Positions 17,389 through 26,008 of a stretch of DNA of 64,000 bases are shown piece after piece. Source of the DNA: DASZIT01 sp052143315. GTDB lineage: Bacteria; Actinomycetota; Acidimicrobiia; Acidimicrobiales; RAAP-2. The stretch covers positions 101,968 through 165,967 of the forward strand of contig JBKQTE010000066.1 in assembly GCA_052143315.1 (NCBI GenBank), written 5' to 3'. The translations under genes were made by a program, and so were the position numbers. Each line of letters starts with the position of its first letter. Position 1 is the stretch's first letter. The notes under the pieces are model-generated. The model worked only from the letters and a program-made list of their open reading frames with translations. It was not told where the DNA came from and did not search any database.

Positions 17389-18419
17389 CGGGGCTCACCT
17401 CCCGGCCCGTCCGGGCCATCGGCGGGGGGCGCCTCCCCGGTGGTGCCGACCCCGAGATAGGCGGCCTGCACCGTCTCGTCGGCGCGGACCACCCCGGGCG
17501 TGCCCGAGGCGATGATCTGGCCGAAGTCGAGCACGTGGATCTCCTCGCAGACCCGCATCACCAGCTCCATGTCGTGCTCGACCAGGAGCACCGCCATGCC
17601 GCTGGCGGCCAAGCGCAGCAGCAGGTCCCCCAGCGCCTCCGACTCGGCCTCGTCCAGGCCCGACCCGGGCTCGTCGAGGAGGAGGAGCTTCGGTCCGATG
17701 GCCAGGCCGCGTGCCAGCTCCACCATGCGGGCCAGCCCGGTGGGGAGGGTGCTGGCCTGCACCTTGGCCAGGCCCGACAGCCCGACGCCGGCCAGGATCC
17801 GGTCGGAGGTGGTCACCGCCAGGGAGCCCGGGCCGCTGTGCTCCTCGACCTCGGGCGACTCCCCCCCGGCCGACAGCGGGCCGCTCCGCCACGGGAAGGA
17901 CGTCCGGAGGTGGCGCCACTGCCACCACTTGACGGCCGACTCCAGGCCGACCTGCACGTTCTCCCCCGCCGACAGGGTCCCGAACAGCTCCAGCCGCTGG
18001 AAGGTCCGGGCCAGGCCGAGCCGGGCCCGCCGATGGGGCCTCATGGTGGTCACGTCGGTGTCGAAGAAGTGGATCGAGCCCCGGTCGGGCTCCTGCAGCC
18101 CGCTGATCACGTTGAACAGCGTCGTCTTGCCGGCGCCGTTGGGCCCGATCAGTCCGGTCACCACGCCCGGCCACACCTTGAGACTGACGTCGGTGAGGGC
18201 GGCCACGCCCCCGAACCGGACCGCCACCTCCGACACCGTCAGGGCCGGGAGCTCGGAGGTGACGGCCGGCTCGGGGGTCGGGCCCACGTCGTCGGAGGCG
18301 GTCACGACCGGTTCCACCACCCCGTCGGCACCGCCGTCGGCACCGGCAGCGGTATCGCCGTCCCACCGGACCTGCCACTCCTCGACGGCGGCGCCGTCCT
18401 GGGCCTCATCCGGCGACAC
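17385..18419 (-). CDS. livG: ABC transporter ATP-binding protein, LivG type
   Basis: A 344-residue ATPase with Walker A GPNGAGKTT, the ARTFQRLELFGTLSAGENV loop of LivG, and Walker B LLLLDEPGSGLD. The usual LSGG signature reads LPTGLARM, a marked departure that may weaken ATP hydrolysis. An acidic N-terminal extension of about 55 residues and an insert before the signature (PWRSGPLSAGGESPEVEEHSG) make it longer than the usual 250-260. GTG 18419 overlaps the permease stop by 14 bases. Confidence 0.85.
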   Translation of the reverse strand: MSPDEAQDGAAVEEWQVRWDGDTAAGADGGADGVVEPVVTASDDVGPTPEPAVTSELPALTVSEVAVRFGGVAALTDVSLKVWPGVVTGLIGPNGAGKTTLFNVISGLQEPDRGSIHFFDTDVTTMRPHRRARLGLARTFQRLELFGTLSAGENVQVGLESAVKWWQWRHLRTSFPWRSGPLSAGGESPEVEEHSGPGSLAVTTSDRILAGVGLSGLAKVQASTLPTGLARMVELARGLAIGPKLLLLDEPGSGLDEAESEALGDLLLRLAASGMAVLLVEHDMELVMRVCEEIHVLDFGQIIASGTPGVVRADETVQAAYLGVGTTGEAPPADGPDGPGGEPR

Positions 18420-20343
18420 GCGCCTCACCCCCGATCGACGGTGCCGGCTCCCCGACCACCTCACCGGCCGGCCCGGGCGGCCGCTGCACCCAGGGCAGGT
18501 GCACCAGATCGGTCAGGCGCTCGATGCCGAGGACCCCGCTGGCCGCCCGGCCGATCAGGATGATCCCCGCCCCGGCCACCAGGCCGATGCCGGTCTGCCA
18601 GAAGGTGTTCAGCACCACGTAGGTCACCGCCGCCAGGAACGCCCCGGTGACCGTGCGCACGCTCCAGACGGTGACGAACAGCACGAAGATGATCCCGGAG
18701 AAGAAGGCGAAGTCGCTCTCACTGACGGTGCCGTTGACGGTGGCGTAGAGGCCGCCGGCCACGGCCGCCATGGCGGCGGCGATGGCGAACACCGCCACCT
18801 TGGTGAAGGCCAGGTTGAGCCCGACGGTGGCGTAGGCCGCCGGGGAGTCGTTCATGGCCACCAGCCGGCGCCCGAAGAGGCTCCGGCGGATGGCCAGGAC
18901 CATCAGGGCGGACAGGATGAAGAACACCGTCAACAGGAGGAACTCGGCATGGTCGCCGCCGAACGACAGCCCGGGCAGCACGATCCGGCCGACGTTGAGG
19001 CCGTTGCCGAAGACCCGGGAGTCCCCGAAGAACCCCTGGTCGACGGCGTCGGCGAAGGCGAAGGTGGCCAGGGCGAAGTACAGGTCGCGCAGCCGGATGG
19101 TGGGCAGGGCGATCAGGGCCCCGAGCAGGGCGCACACCGCGGCGGCGGCCAACAGGCCGAGCAGCGAGCCGCCGCCGGCCACCTTGCCCATCAGGAAGGC
19201 TCCGATGCCCATGAACGAGAACTGGCACAGGGACACCTGGCCGGAGTAGCCGGTCAGCAGCACCAGGGACAGCCCGACCATCCCGAAGGCCATGATCTCG
19301 CCACCCAGGTCGAGGAAGCTGGTCCCCCGGATCACCACGCTCCCGAAGATCGACGAGACGACCACCGCCAGCACCAGGAAGGCCGCCCCGGAGATAAGGC
19401 TCTCCCAACCGCCGGGGATACGGGGCACGCGCACCGTGCTCAGCCGCCCCACCGCCCGGAGCCTGACCGACGGCAGCATGACCAGGGCGGTGAAGAGGAA
19501 CACCATGGGCAGCGCCAGGCTGATGTCCGAGTTGAGGCTCTGCGACACGTGCGGCAGGGCGTAGTAGATGATGTACTCCTCGAGCAGCCCGATGACGATG
19601 GCGGCGATGAACGTCACCGGGATGTTCTTCAACCGCCCGACCACGGCGGCGGCGTAGCCGTTGACCACCAGCAGGGTCATGGTGATGATGCTGATGCCGG
19701 TCTGCTCCTGCGTCAGGGCCAGCAGCACGCCGGCCAGGGCGGCCATCATGAACCCCAGGATCCATCCGTACTGGCTCATCCGGTTCGGCGAGGCCCCGGA
19801 CATGGCCAGCAGGCCCGGGTCGTCGACCACCGCCCGCAGGCCGATGCCGGTACGGGAGTTGTAGAAGAGGAAGCGGAGGGCCACCACCAGGACGATGGCG
19901 ATGCCGATGGTCAGGACCTGCTGGTACTGGAGGTTGATGCCAACCAGACGGAAGGTGCCGGAGACGATCGGTTGGAGCTGGTACTGGTTGGCCGGGGGCC
20001 AGACGATGGTGGCCACACCGGTGAGGATGACCAGGAGCCCAAGGGTGACCATGATCGGGCGCTCGGCCGTGGCGCCGTGGAGCCGGCGCATCAGGACCCG
20101 CTCCACCAGGGCCCCGGCGACCGGCGCGCCCACCACCAGAATGGCCACCAGCGCCAGCCACGCCGGGACGTGGTGGTTGGCCACCATCTCCCAGTAGGCG
20201 AAGGCGGCGAACATGCCGACGGCGCCCTGGGCGAAGTTGAAGACCCCCGACGTCGTATAGGTGACCACCAGGCCGGTGGCGGCGATGGCGAACCCGGCGC
20301 CCAGGATGACCCCGAAGACGGTGTACTGCAGAAAGTCGGTCAC
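18406..20343 (-). CDS. Fused LivH-LivM branched-chain amino acid permease
   Basis: A 645-residue inner-membrane protein combining two permease subunits that are usually separate. Residues 1-300 are LivH-like (YTTSGVFNFAQGAVGMFAAF). Residues about 320-610 are LivM-like (GLSLVLLTGYSGQVSLCQFSFMG and LPTIRLRDLYFALATFAF). Both carry multiple transmembrane helices. The fusion is known in Actinobacteria. It lies between the binding-protein gene and the two ATPase genes, so the importer is complete in four genes. Confidence 0.9.
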   Translation of the reverse strand: MTDFLQYTVFGVILGAGFAIAATGLVVTYTTSGVFNFAQGAVGMFAAFAYWEMVANHHVPAWLALVAILVVGAPVAGALVERVLMRRLHGATAERPIMVTLGLLVILTGVATIVWPPANQYQLQPIVSGTFRLVGINLQYQQVLTIGIAIVLVVALRFLFYNSRTGIGLRAVVDDPGLLAMSGASPNRMSQYGWILGFMMAALAGVLLALTQEQTGISIITMTLLVVNGYAAAVVGRLKNIPVTFIAAIVIGLLEEYIIYYALPHVSQSLNSDISLALPMVFLFTALVMLPSVRLRAVGRLSTVRVPRIPGGWESLISGAAFLVLAVVVSSIFGSVVIRGTSFLDLGGEIMAFGMVGLSLVLLTGYSGQVSLCQFSFMGIGAFLMGKVAGGGSLLGLLAAAAVCALLGALIALPTIRLRDLYFALATFAFADAVDQGFFGDSRVFGNGLNVGRIVLPGLSFGGDHAEFLLLTVFFILSALMVLAIRRSLFGRRLVAMNDSPAAYATVGLNLAFTKVAVFAIAAAMAAVAGGLYATVNGTVSESDFAFFSGIIFVLFVTVWSVRTVTGAFLAAVTYVVLNTFWQTGIGLVAGAGIILIGRAASGVLGIERLTDLVHLPWVQRPPGPAGEVVGEPAPSIGGEARVAG

Positions 20344-20402
20344 CGCTCGGCTCCCCTCACCTGGTCTGTCCTCACTTCATACGGCGCCGTCGGTGGCGCC
20401 CG

Positions 20403-21707
20403 CTATGAGCCTGGCGCGATGTAGTACTCGCTATTGCAACGGTAGCCGTGGTCGGGCCCGGTCACCGGCGGATCGTCGAGCCGCTGGAACTGCCCGTTCT
20501 GCACCTGGGCGATCAGGTAGCAGTTGCCGTTGGTCTTGGCCGACGGGTTGGTGGTGGCGATGATGTTGTCGCCGCTGAACGACGTGACTTTGGACAGTGC
20601 CTGGAGCAGCGAACCCCGGCTCGGATCGGACCCGGCCGCCTCCAGGCCCTGCGAGAAGAGCTCGGCCGAAACCCATCCGTACAAGGTGAACAGGTCGGGT
20701 TTGAAGCCGGGCGAGGCCTGCTGCACCCAGTGGAGGAAGGTCCCGACGGCCGGGATGGCCGCCTGGTCCTCGCCGAGGTACAGCGAGGCGTTCTGCTCGA
20801 GGTAGGAGCCGTCGGTCGCCGACGCCCCGCCGGAGGCGGAGATCAGGTCGGAGCTGTACGTGGACGCCCCGAAGACCACCTGGGGGTGGAAGTCCTGCTG
20901 GTTGAGCGCCTGGATGACGGCGGAGGCGTAGTTCTCCGGCATCTGCTCGATGAACAGCATCTTCACACCGGCGTTCTTCATGGCGACGACGTTCTGGGTG
21001 AACTCGGTCTGGGTGATCGGGAACTGCTCGTCGTAGACGACCTTGTAGCCCTGGTGCTCCATGGCGGCCTTCTCCCCGAGCCACTGGTCCACCGCCGACG
21101 GCTCGTTGGCGATCAGGACGCCCACCGACTTCACGCCACTCGGGTACTTCTGCTGGAAGTACTGCAGCGGGCCCAGCTCCCAGCCACCGCCCAGGGGCAC
21201 CGGGCTGAACACGTTGGGCAGCTTGTTGGTGGTCGGGTCGAGCGTCACCGACACGTCCGGCATCCCCGGATTGGCGGCCAGCACGGTCCCACCGAAGCTG
21301 TCGTTGAGCGAGAAGCTGCCGACCAGGGCGAAGTCGTTGGTCACGGCGGCCTGGGTGAGGGCCTTGTTGTTGGCCCCGTTGTTGTACCCGTCGTTCCCGC
21401 TGTCCACGCTGATCTTCCGGCCGTTGATGCCGCCGGTGGAGTTGACGTAGTCGGCGTACGCCTGGGTGCCGACCGCCGCTCCCTTGAAGAGGCCACCGTC
21501 CAGGGTCGACACGTTGGCGACATGCACGGTGGTGGAGGTGATGCCGGTGTGGTCGCTGAAGGCGCTGGAGGGGATCTTCGACCCACCGGGCCCGGCGGTG
21601 GTGGCCGTGCTCGACGAGCTCGTCGAGCTGCAGGCTGCGCCCGTCGCCGCCAGCAGCACGACCATGCCGGCTGCGGCCATACGCATCTTCCACGATGCAG
21701 ATACCAA
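20403..21707 (-). CDS. ABC transporter substrate-binding lipoprotein, LivK type
   Basis: A 434-residue exported lipoprotein. A signal peptide with lipobox LLAATGAACSS is followed by a Ser/Thr linker and a periplasmic-binding-protein type I fold (ADYVNSTGGINGRKISVDSGNDG). It delivers an amino acid, amide or similar ligand to the LivHM/LivG/LivF complex encoded downstream. TTG 21707 follows AGGGGGAG; ATG 21686 is an alternative. The ligand is not deducible. Confidence 0.88.
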   Translation of the reverse strand: MVSASWKMRMAAAGMVVLLAATGAACSSTSSSSTATTAGPGGSKIPSSAFSDHTGITSTTVHVANVSTLDGGLFKGAAVGTQAYADYVNSTGGINGRKISVDSGNDGYNNGANNKALTQAAVTNDFALVGSFSLNDSFGGTVLAANPGMPDVSVTLDPTTNKLPNVFSPVPLGGGWELGPLQYFQQKYPSGVKSVGVLIANEPSAVDQWLGEKAAMEHQGYKVVYDEQFPITQTEFTQNVVAMKNAGVKMLFIEQMPENYASAVIQALNQQDFHPQVVFGASTYSSDLISASGGASATDGSYLEQNASLYLGEDQAAIPAVGTFLHWVQQASPGFKPDLFTLYGWVSAELFSQGLEAAGSDPSRGSLLQALSKVTSFSGDNIIATTNPSAKTNGNCYLIAQVQNGQFQRLDDPPVTGPDHGYRCNSEYYIAPGS

Positions 21708-21897
21708 TGCTCCCCCTCGTAACTCGGTGCGAATCGCGGCCCGTTCACGACCGTGTCGCCGGCCGGTCCCGCGCTGAATGTGACTCTACGTCAGAAACTC
21801 GGAGCTGTGTTTAGCACTTGCAGGCTTCAGCCGGGGTGCCGACAGCCTGACCAGGGAGTTCAACCGGCGCCGGCCCGACGGGGCCGGGGCCGTCGGG

Positions 21898-23145
21898 TCA
21901 GCTGCCGATGCGCTCCCGGACGCTCTCGAGAAACCGCACCGCTCCCATGGTGGTGTGCCGGCAGCGGATCGACGCCAGCACGTCGAAGGCGTGCTGGGTC
22001 CTCGGCAGCTCGACGTAGGCCACCGGGGAGGTCGACACCTCCCGCAGCCTGGCCACGAAGGCTCGGGCCACGACCACCGGAACCAGGGTGTCGTTGACGC
22101 CGTGGAACACCAGCATCGGGGGCGCGTCCGGCTCCACCCGGCACGTCGGCGACGCCTGCTCGAACACCTCGGGGTGCTCGTCGATCGACACCTTCATCAC
22201 CTTCCGCTCGAGCAGGTGCACCAGCCCGGGCCCGTAGGCGCCCGAGCCCTCCGGGCTGCCCGTCATGTCGTAGACCCCGTAGAACGGGATGCAGGCGGCC
22301 ACAGAGGTGTCGGCCTCCTCGAACCCCGGCTGCCACTCGGGCCGGTTGGCGGTGACCGCCACCAGGGAGGAGAGCTGGCCGCCGGCCGACCCGCCGGACA
22401 CCGCGATGAAGTCGGGGTCGCCGCCGTACTCGGCGATGTGCTCCCTCACCCAGGCGAGGGCCCGCTTGCAGTCCACCACGTGCTCGGGCCAGGTGGCCCG
22501 GGGGCTGAGCCGGTAGTTGATGGCCACGCAGACCCATCCCCGCTCGATCAGCTCGTGCATCATCGGGGCGCCCTGCTGGCGCTTGTCGCCGATCACCCAG
22601 CCGCCGCCGTGGATGAAGACGAGCACGGGGCCGCCCTCCGGCCGGTGCCCCCTTGGCTCGAGGATGTCCAGCTTGTGGCGGTAGAGCCCGTCGCCCCAGT
22701 AGTCGATGTTGCGGATCCGCCGTATCGACCGCCCCCGGAACGGCACGGCGATGGCCAGCCGCCACCAGCGGTTCCAGGCCGGAGAGGCGTCGAACCCGTC
22801 GACCCGGATCGGGCCGCCGGTGGCGTCCTCGAGGGCGGCGTCCACCAGGTCCCCGGCGTGGTGGGCCACCACGGCCAGCCGGAGCAGGCCGAGCCAGGAG
22901 GCGACCGACACCGCCAGGCCGACCCACCCGGGCCACCGGCTGCAGGCGCCGAAGGCGGCGAGGACCCCGGTGATCGCCACCTCGACCGCCATCACCTGGA
23001 TCGGCAGCTCGCCGGGGATCCACCCGAGGGCGAAGCTGATGGCGGTGAACGGCTCGCGCCGGATCGGAAAGAAGGCGTTGACCGCCAGCACTCCACCGAC
23101 CATGCTGACTGCCAACAACGCCCAGGGCACCGCACCATGAAACAC
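21898..23145 (-). CDS. Membrane-anchored alpha/beta-hydrolase (HSL-type esterase/lipase)
   Basis: About 415 residues. Two or three N-terminal hydrophobic segments are followed by an esterase domain with the oxyanion-hole motif HGGGW and nucleophile elbow GGSAGG; the catalytic His is probably in the C-terminal TQHAF. The layout is like mycobacterial Lip carboxylesterases. The start is uncertain: GTG 23145 or 23130 both precede the first membrane segment. It is divergent from the wax ester synthase gene with about 95 bases between, suggesting a neutral-lipid turnover pair (inference). Confidence 0.82.
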   Translation of the reverse strand: MFHGAVPWALLAVSMVGGVLAVNAFFPIRREPFTAISFALGWIPGELPIQVMAVEVAITGVLAAFGACSRWPGWVGLAVSVASWLGLLRLAVVAHHAGDLVDAALEDATGGPIRVDGFDASPAWNRWWRLAIAVPFRGRSIRRIRNIDYWGDGLYRHKLDILEPRGHRPEGGPVLVFIHGGGWVIGDKRQQGAPMMHELIERGWVCVAINYRLSPRATWPEHVVDCKRALAWVREHIAEYGGDPDFIAVSGGSAGGQLSSLVAVTANRPEWQPGFEEADTSVAACIPFYGVYDMTGSPEGSGAYGPGLVHLLERKVMKVSIDEHPEVFEQASPTCRVEPDAPPMLVFHGVNDTLVPVVVARAFVARLREVSTSPVAYVELPRTQHAFDVLASIRCRHTTMGAVRFLESVRERIGS

Positions 23146-23239
23146 CTTCCGGGCACCGGAGCGAAAGACGGGTGCCCGGGTGCGGGTCGGATCGGACGGG
23201 GCGGGACACGACACGACACGTACGGGGGGAGGGAGCGGC

Positions 23240-24760
23240 ATGGAACGACTGAGCGGGCTCGACGCCAGCTTCCTGTACCTGGAGACCCCGAGCCTGCACA
23301 TGCACGTGGCCATGGCCATGACCTTCGATCCGGCCACCGTCCCCGGCGGGTACTCGTTCGCCCGGATCAAGGGGTTGATCGCCGAGCGGGTCCCCAGCGC
23401 CCCGGTGTTCCAACGCCGGCTGGTGGAGGTCCCGTTCCAGCTGGGCCACCCGGTCTGGGTCGACGACCCCGACTTCGACATCGACTACCACGTGCGCCTG
23501 ACCGCCGTCCCCCAGCCGGGCGGCCCGCACGAGCTGGCCGACCTCGCCGGGGACATCACCGGGCGGCCGCTCGACCGCTCCAAGCCGCTGTGGGAGATCT
23601 GGATCGTGGAAGGCCTGGCCGGCGGGCACGTCGGCTTCATCGCCAAGATGCACCACTCGACGGTCGACGGCGTCTCCGGTGCCGAGCTGCTCACCGTCCT
23701 GTTCGACCTGGAGCCCGACCCGCCGGCGGCGCCGGCGGACGACCGGGAGCCCGACTACCACGTCCCGTCCCAGCTGGAGCTGGTGGCCCAGGCCATGTGG
23801 TTCAGGACTCTCCGCCCCTTCGAGATGACCAAGGACCTCATCCGCACCGGCCAGCGGGTGCTCGATGTCCGCAAGGTCCGGATCGGCGCCGAGAGCCGTC
23901 CGGGCCTGGGCAAGGCGGCCCTCCCACTCTCGGCCCCCCGCACCTCGTTCAACGCCTCGGTGACCAGGCGCCGGTCGGTGGCCTTCGCCGCCATCGGGCT
24001 CGACGACGTCAAACGGCTGAAGACGGCCATGGGCACCACCGTCAACGACGTCGTCCTGGCCGTCTGTACCGGCGCCCTCCGCACCTTCCTGCTCGAAGGG
24101 GACGAGCTTCCGGCCAAGCCCCTGGTGGCGGTGGTGCCGGTGTCGGTGCGCCCCGACGCCACGGACACCTATGGCTCCAACAAGGTGTCGTCGATGTTCG
24201 TGCAGCTCCCGTCCCAGCTCGAGGACCCGCTCGAGCGGCTACTGATGATCCAGCAGGGGACCAAGGGGGCCAAGGAGGAGCACAACGCCCTCGGGGCCGA
24301 CACCCTCCTCAACTGGGCGGAGCACGCCACCCCCAACCTCTTCGCCAATGCCGCCCGGCTGTACAGCCGGATGCGGCTGGCCAACCGGCACCGGCCCGTC
24401 GCCAATCTGGTCATCTCCAACGTGCCCGGCCCGGACTTCCCCCTCTACCTCGGAGGGGCCGAGCTCCGGTCGGGGTACCCGCTGGGTCCGGTGATCGAGG
24501 GCATGGGCCTCAACATCACCATCATGAGCTACCGCGGCGTCATGTACTGGGGGATCATGGCCTGCCCGGAGACGGTCCCCGAGCTCTGGAACCTGGCCAA
24601 CGACATCCCGCTCGCCCTCGACGAGCTGCTCGACGCCGCCGGCCTCGGCCCGGCCACGTACCGGCGCCCGGCGCCGGCGCCCGCTCACGACGAGGCCGCC
24701 CCGGACGGCGACGGCGCCACCGTCATGGATGCGGCGCCGGCACACACCGACATCGGTTGA
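23240..24760 (+). CDS. Wax ester synthase / diacylglycerol acyltransferase (WS/DGAT)
   Basis: A 506-residue acyltransferase that esterifies acyl-CoA to a fatty alcohol or diacylglycerol to make storage wax or triacylglycerol. The catalytic HHSTVDG motif is at residues 138-144 (His139 and Asp143). The N-terminal MERLSGLDASFLYLETP and the C-terminal NLVISNVPGPDFPLY, LGPVIEGMGLNITIMSY blocks are typical. ATG 23240 follows a strong GGGAGGGAG site. The last 76 bases overlap the convergent beta-propeller gene. Confidence 0.93.
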   Translation: MERLSGLDASFLYLETPSLHMHVAMAMTFDPATVPGGYSFARIKGLIAERVPSAPVFQRRLVEVPFQLGHPVWVDDPDFDIDYHVRLTAVPQPGGPHELADLAGDITGRPLDRSKPLWEIWIVEGLAGGHVGFIAKMHHSTVDGVSGAELLTVLFDLEPDPPAAPADDREPDYHVPSQLELVAQAMWFRTLRPFEMTKDLIRTGQRVLDVRKVRIGAESRPGLGKAALPLSAPRTSFNASVTRRRSVAFAAIGLDDVKRLKTAMGTTVNDVVLAVCTGALRTFLLEGDELPAKPLVAVVPVSVRPDATDTYGSNKVSSMFVQLPSQLEDPLERLLMIQQGTKGAKEEHNALGADTLLNWAEHATPNLFANAARLYSRMRLANRHRPVANLVISNVPGPDFPLYLGGAELRSGYPLGPVIEGMGLNITIMSYRGVMYWGIMACPETVPELWNLANDIPLALDELLDAAGLGPATYRRPAPAPAHDEAAPDGDGATVMDAAPAHTDIG

Positions 24761-25914
24761 CCGAACGACTGGGTGGCGGTGGCGTACGGGATGACCGAGT
24801 CGAACCCCTCGACGATGTAGGCGGTGGAGCCGCCCGGCCCCAGCACGATGTCGGTCGGGTGCTGGGTGCCCCCGGCGGCGTCGACCGGGAGCCGGACCGG
24901 TGCGGGCGGCGAGGCGAACGCCGCCACCGGCAGCGGGTTGACCCAGTTGTCGGCCGAGTCGACGACGTACAGGGTGCCCCCGTCCGGTGACACCGCCACC
25001 GCCGCCGGGGCGGCGATCCCGAAGCGGTCGAACGACGCCTGGGCCTGGGGCGCCCTGGTGGCGGCGTCGATGGGGAGTACCCGCCCGCCGTAGTCCGAGC
25101 CCCCCTGCCCGATGACGTAGACGATCGAGCCGGCGCCCGTCACCGCGATCCCGTTGGGGGAGTACAACGACGACACCGCCAGTCCGGTGGCGATGGGGGT
25201 GCCGGCGGTGGCGTGGACGGTGTCGACCGGGATCACCCCGCCGGCCACCAGAACGAACAGGGTGGTGCCGGCCGGGTCCAGGGCCATGCCGTAGATGGCG
25301 TGGGTGGGTCCGAGGTCGAGGGGCGCGCCGACCTGGCGGGTGGCCACGTCGACCGGCACCACGTCCTCGCCGCTGGCCGCCAGCACGATGGTCCCACCGG
25401 GCATGACCACGATGCCGTGGGTGCCACCGGTGCCCGGGACGTCGATGGGGGTCTCCGCCTGCTGGGTGACCAGGTTGACGGGGATCACCACGTTCTGCCC
25501 GGTCGGGCCGGGTGCGGTGGTGGCCGCTCCGGTGGTGACCGGTGCCGAGCTGCCGGTGGACGGCGACGGCGAGACCCCGTCGGTGGTCACCACGTAGGCC
25601 CACTGGCCGTTGGCGGAGGCGGCGATGGCGAAGTCACCGGGGGCCGGGGTGCCGGAGATGGGCAGCGGGATGTCGGCCTCGGGGGTGTCGGTGGCCAGCT
25701 CCACCGGGGTCACGGCGTTGGGGCAGGCCACGTACCCGATGCTCCCCGGGGGCGCCATCGACGGGCCCGAGACCGTCGGCGGCGCCGGGGCGGTGACCAG
25801 CGAGCACCCGCCGAGACCCAGGGAAGCGGCCGCCGCCAGGATGGCTCGCGCCCCGGACGGCAGAACGCCCGGTCGTCGCCGATCGATCGCCCCATGCTGT
25901 CGAGTCGCTCCCAT
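24685..25914 (-). CDS. Beta-propeller repeat lipoprotein (YVTN/YncE-like)
   Basis: A 409-residue exported protein with signal peptide and lipobox LGLGGCS. It then has about seven repeats of the form VIPVD-xxT-xxxGxPI followed by GIVVMPGG or AVSPDGGTLYVV blades, e.g. VVPVDVATRQVGAPL, VIPVDTVHATAGTPI and VLPIDAATRAPQAQ. These are beta-propeller blades as in YVTN-repeat surface proteins. The 3' end overlaps the WS/DGAT gene by 76 bases tail to tail. Function is unknown; a binding or surface role is likely. Confidence 0.75.
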   Translation of the reverse strand: MGATRQHGAIDRRRPGVLPSGARAILAAAASLGLGGCSLVTAPAPPTVSGPSMAPPGSIGYVACPNAVTPVELATDTPEADIPLPISGTPAPGDFAIAASANGQWAYVVTTDGVSPSPSTGSSAPVTTGAATTAPGPTGQNVVIPVNLVTQQAETPIDVPGTGGTHGIVVMPGGTIVLAASGEDVVPVDVATRQVGAPLDLGPTHAIYGMALDPAGTTLFVLVAGGVIPVDTVHATAGTPIATGLAVSSLYSPNGIAVTGAGSIVYVIGQGGSDYGGRVLPIDAATRAPQAQASFDRFGIAAPAAVAVSPDGGTLYVVDSADNWVNPLPVAAFASPPAPVRLPVDAAGGTQHPTDIVLGPGGSTAYIVEGFDSVIPYATATQSFGQPMSVCAGAASMTVAPSPSGAASS

Positions 25915-26008
25915 GGCTGCCGCCGACGTTAGCGAGGCGGGACCCGCCGGTGGCGCCACCGGGTCGGATCCGGGGGGACGGCCCCGACCCCCCGGTCGGG
26001 GCCGGGGA

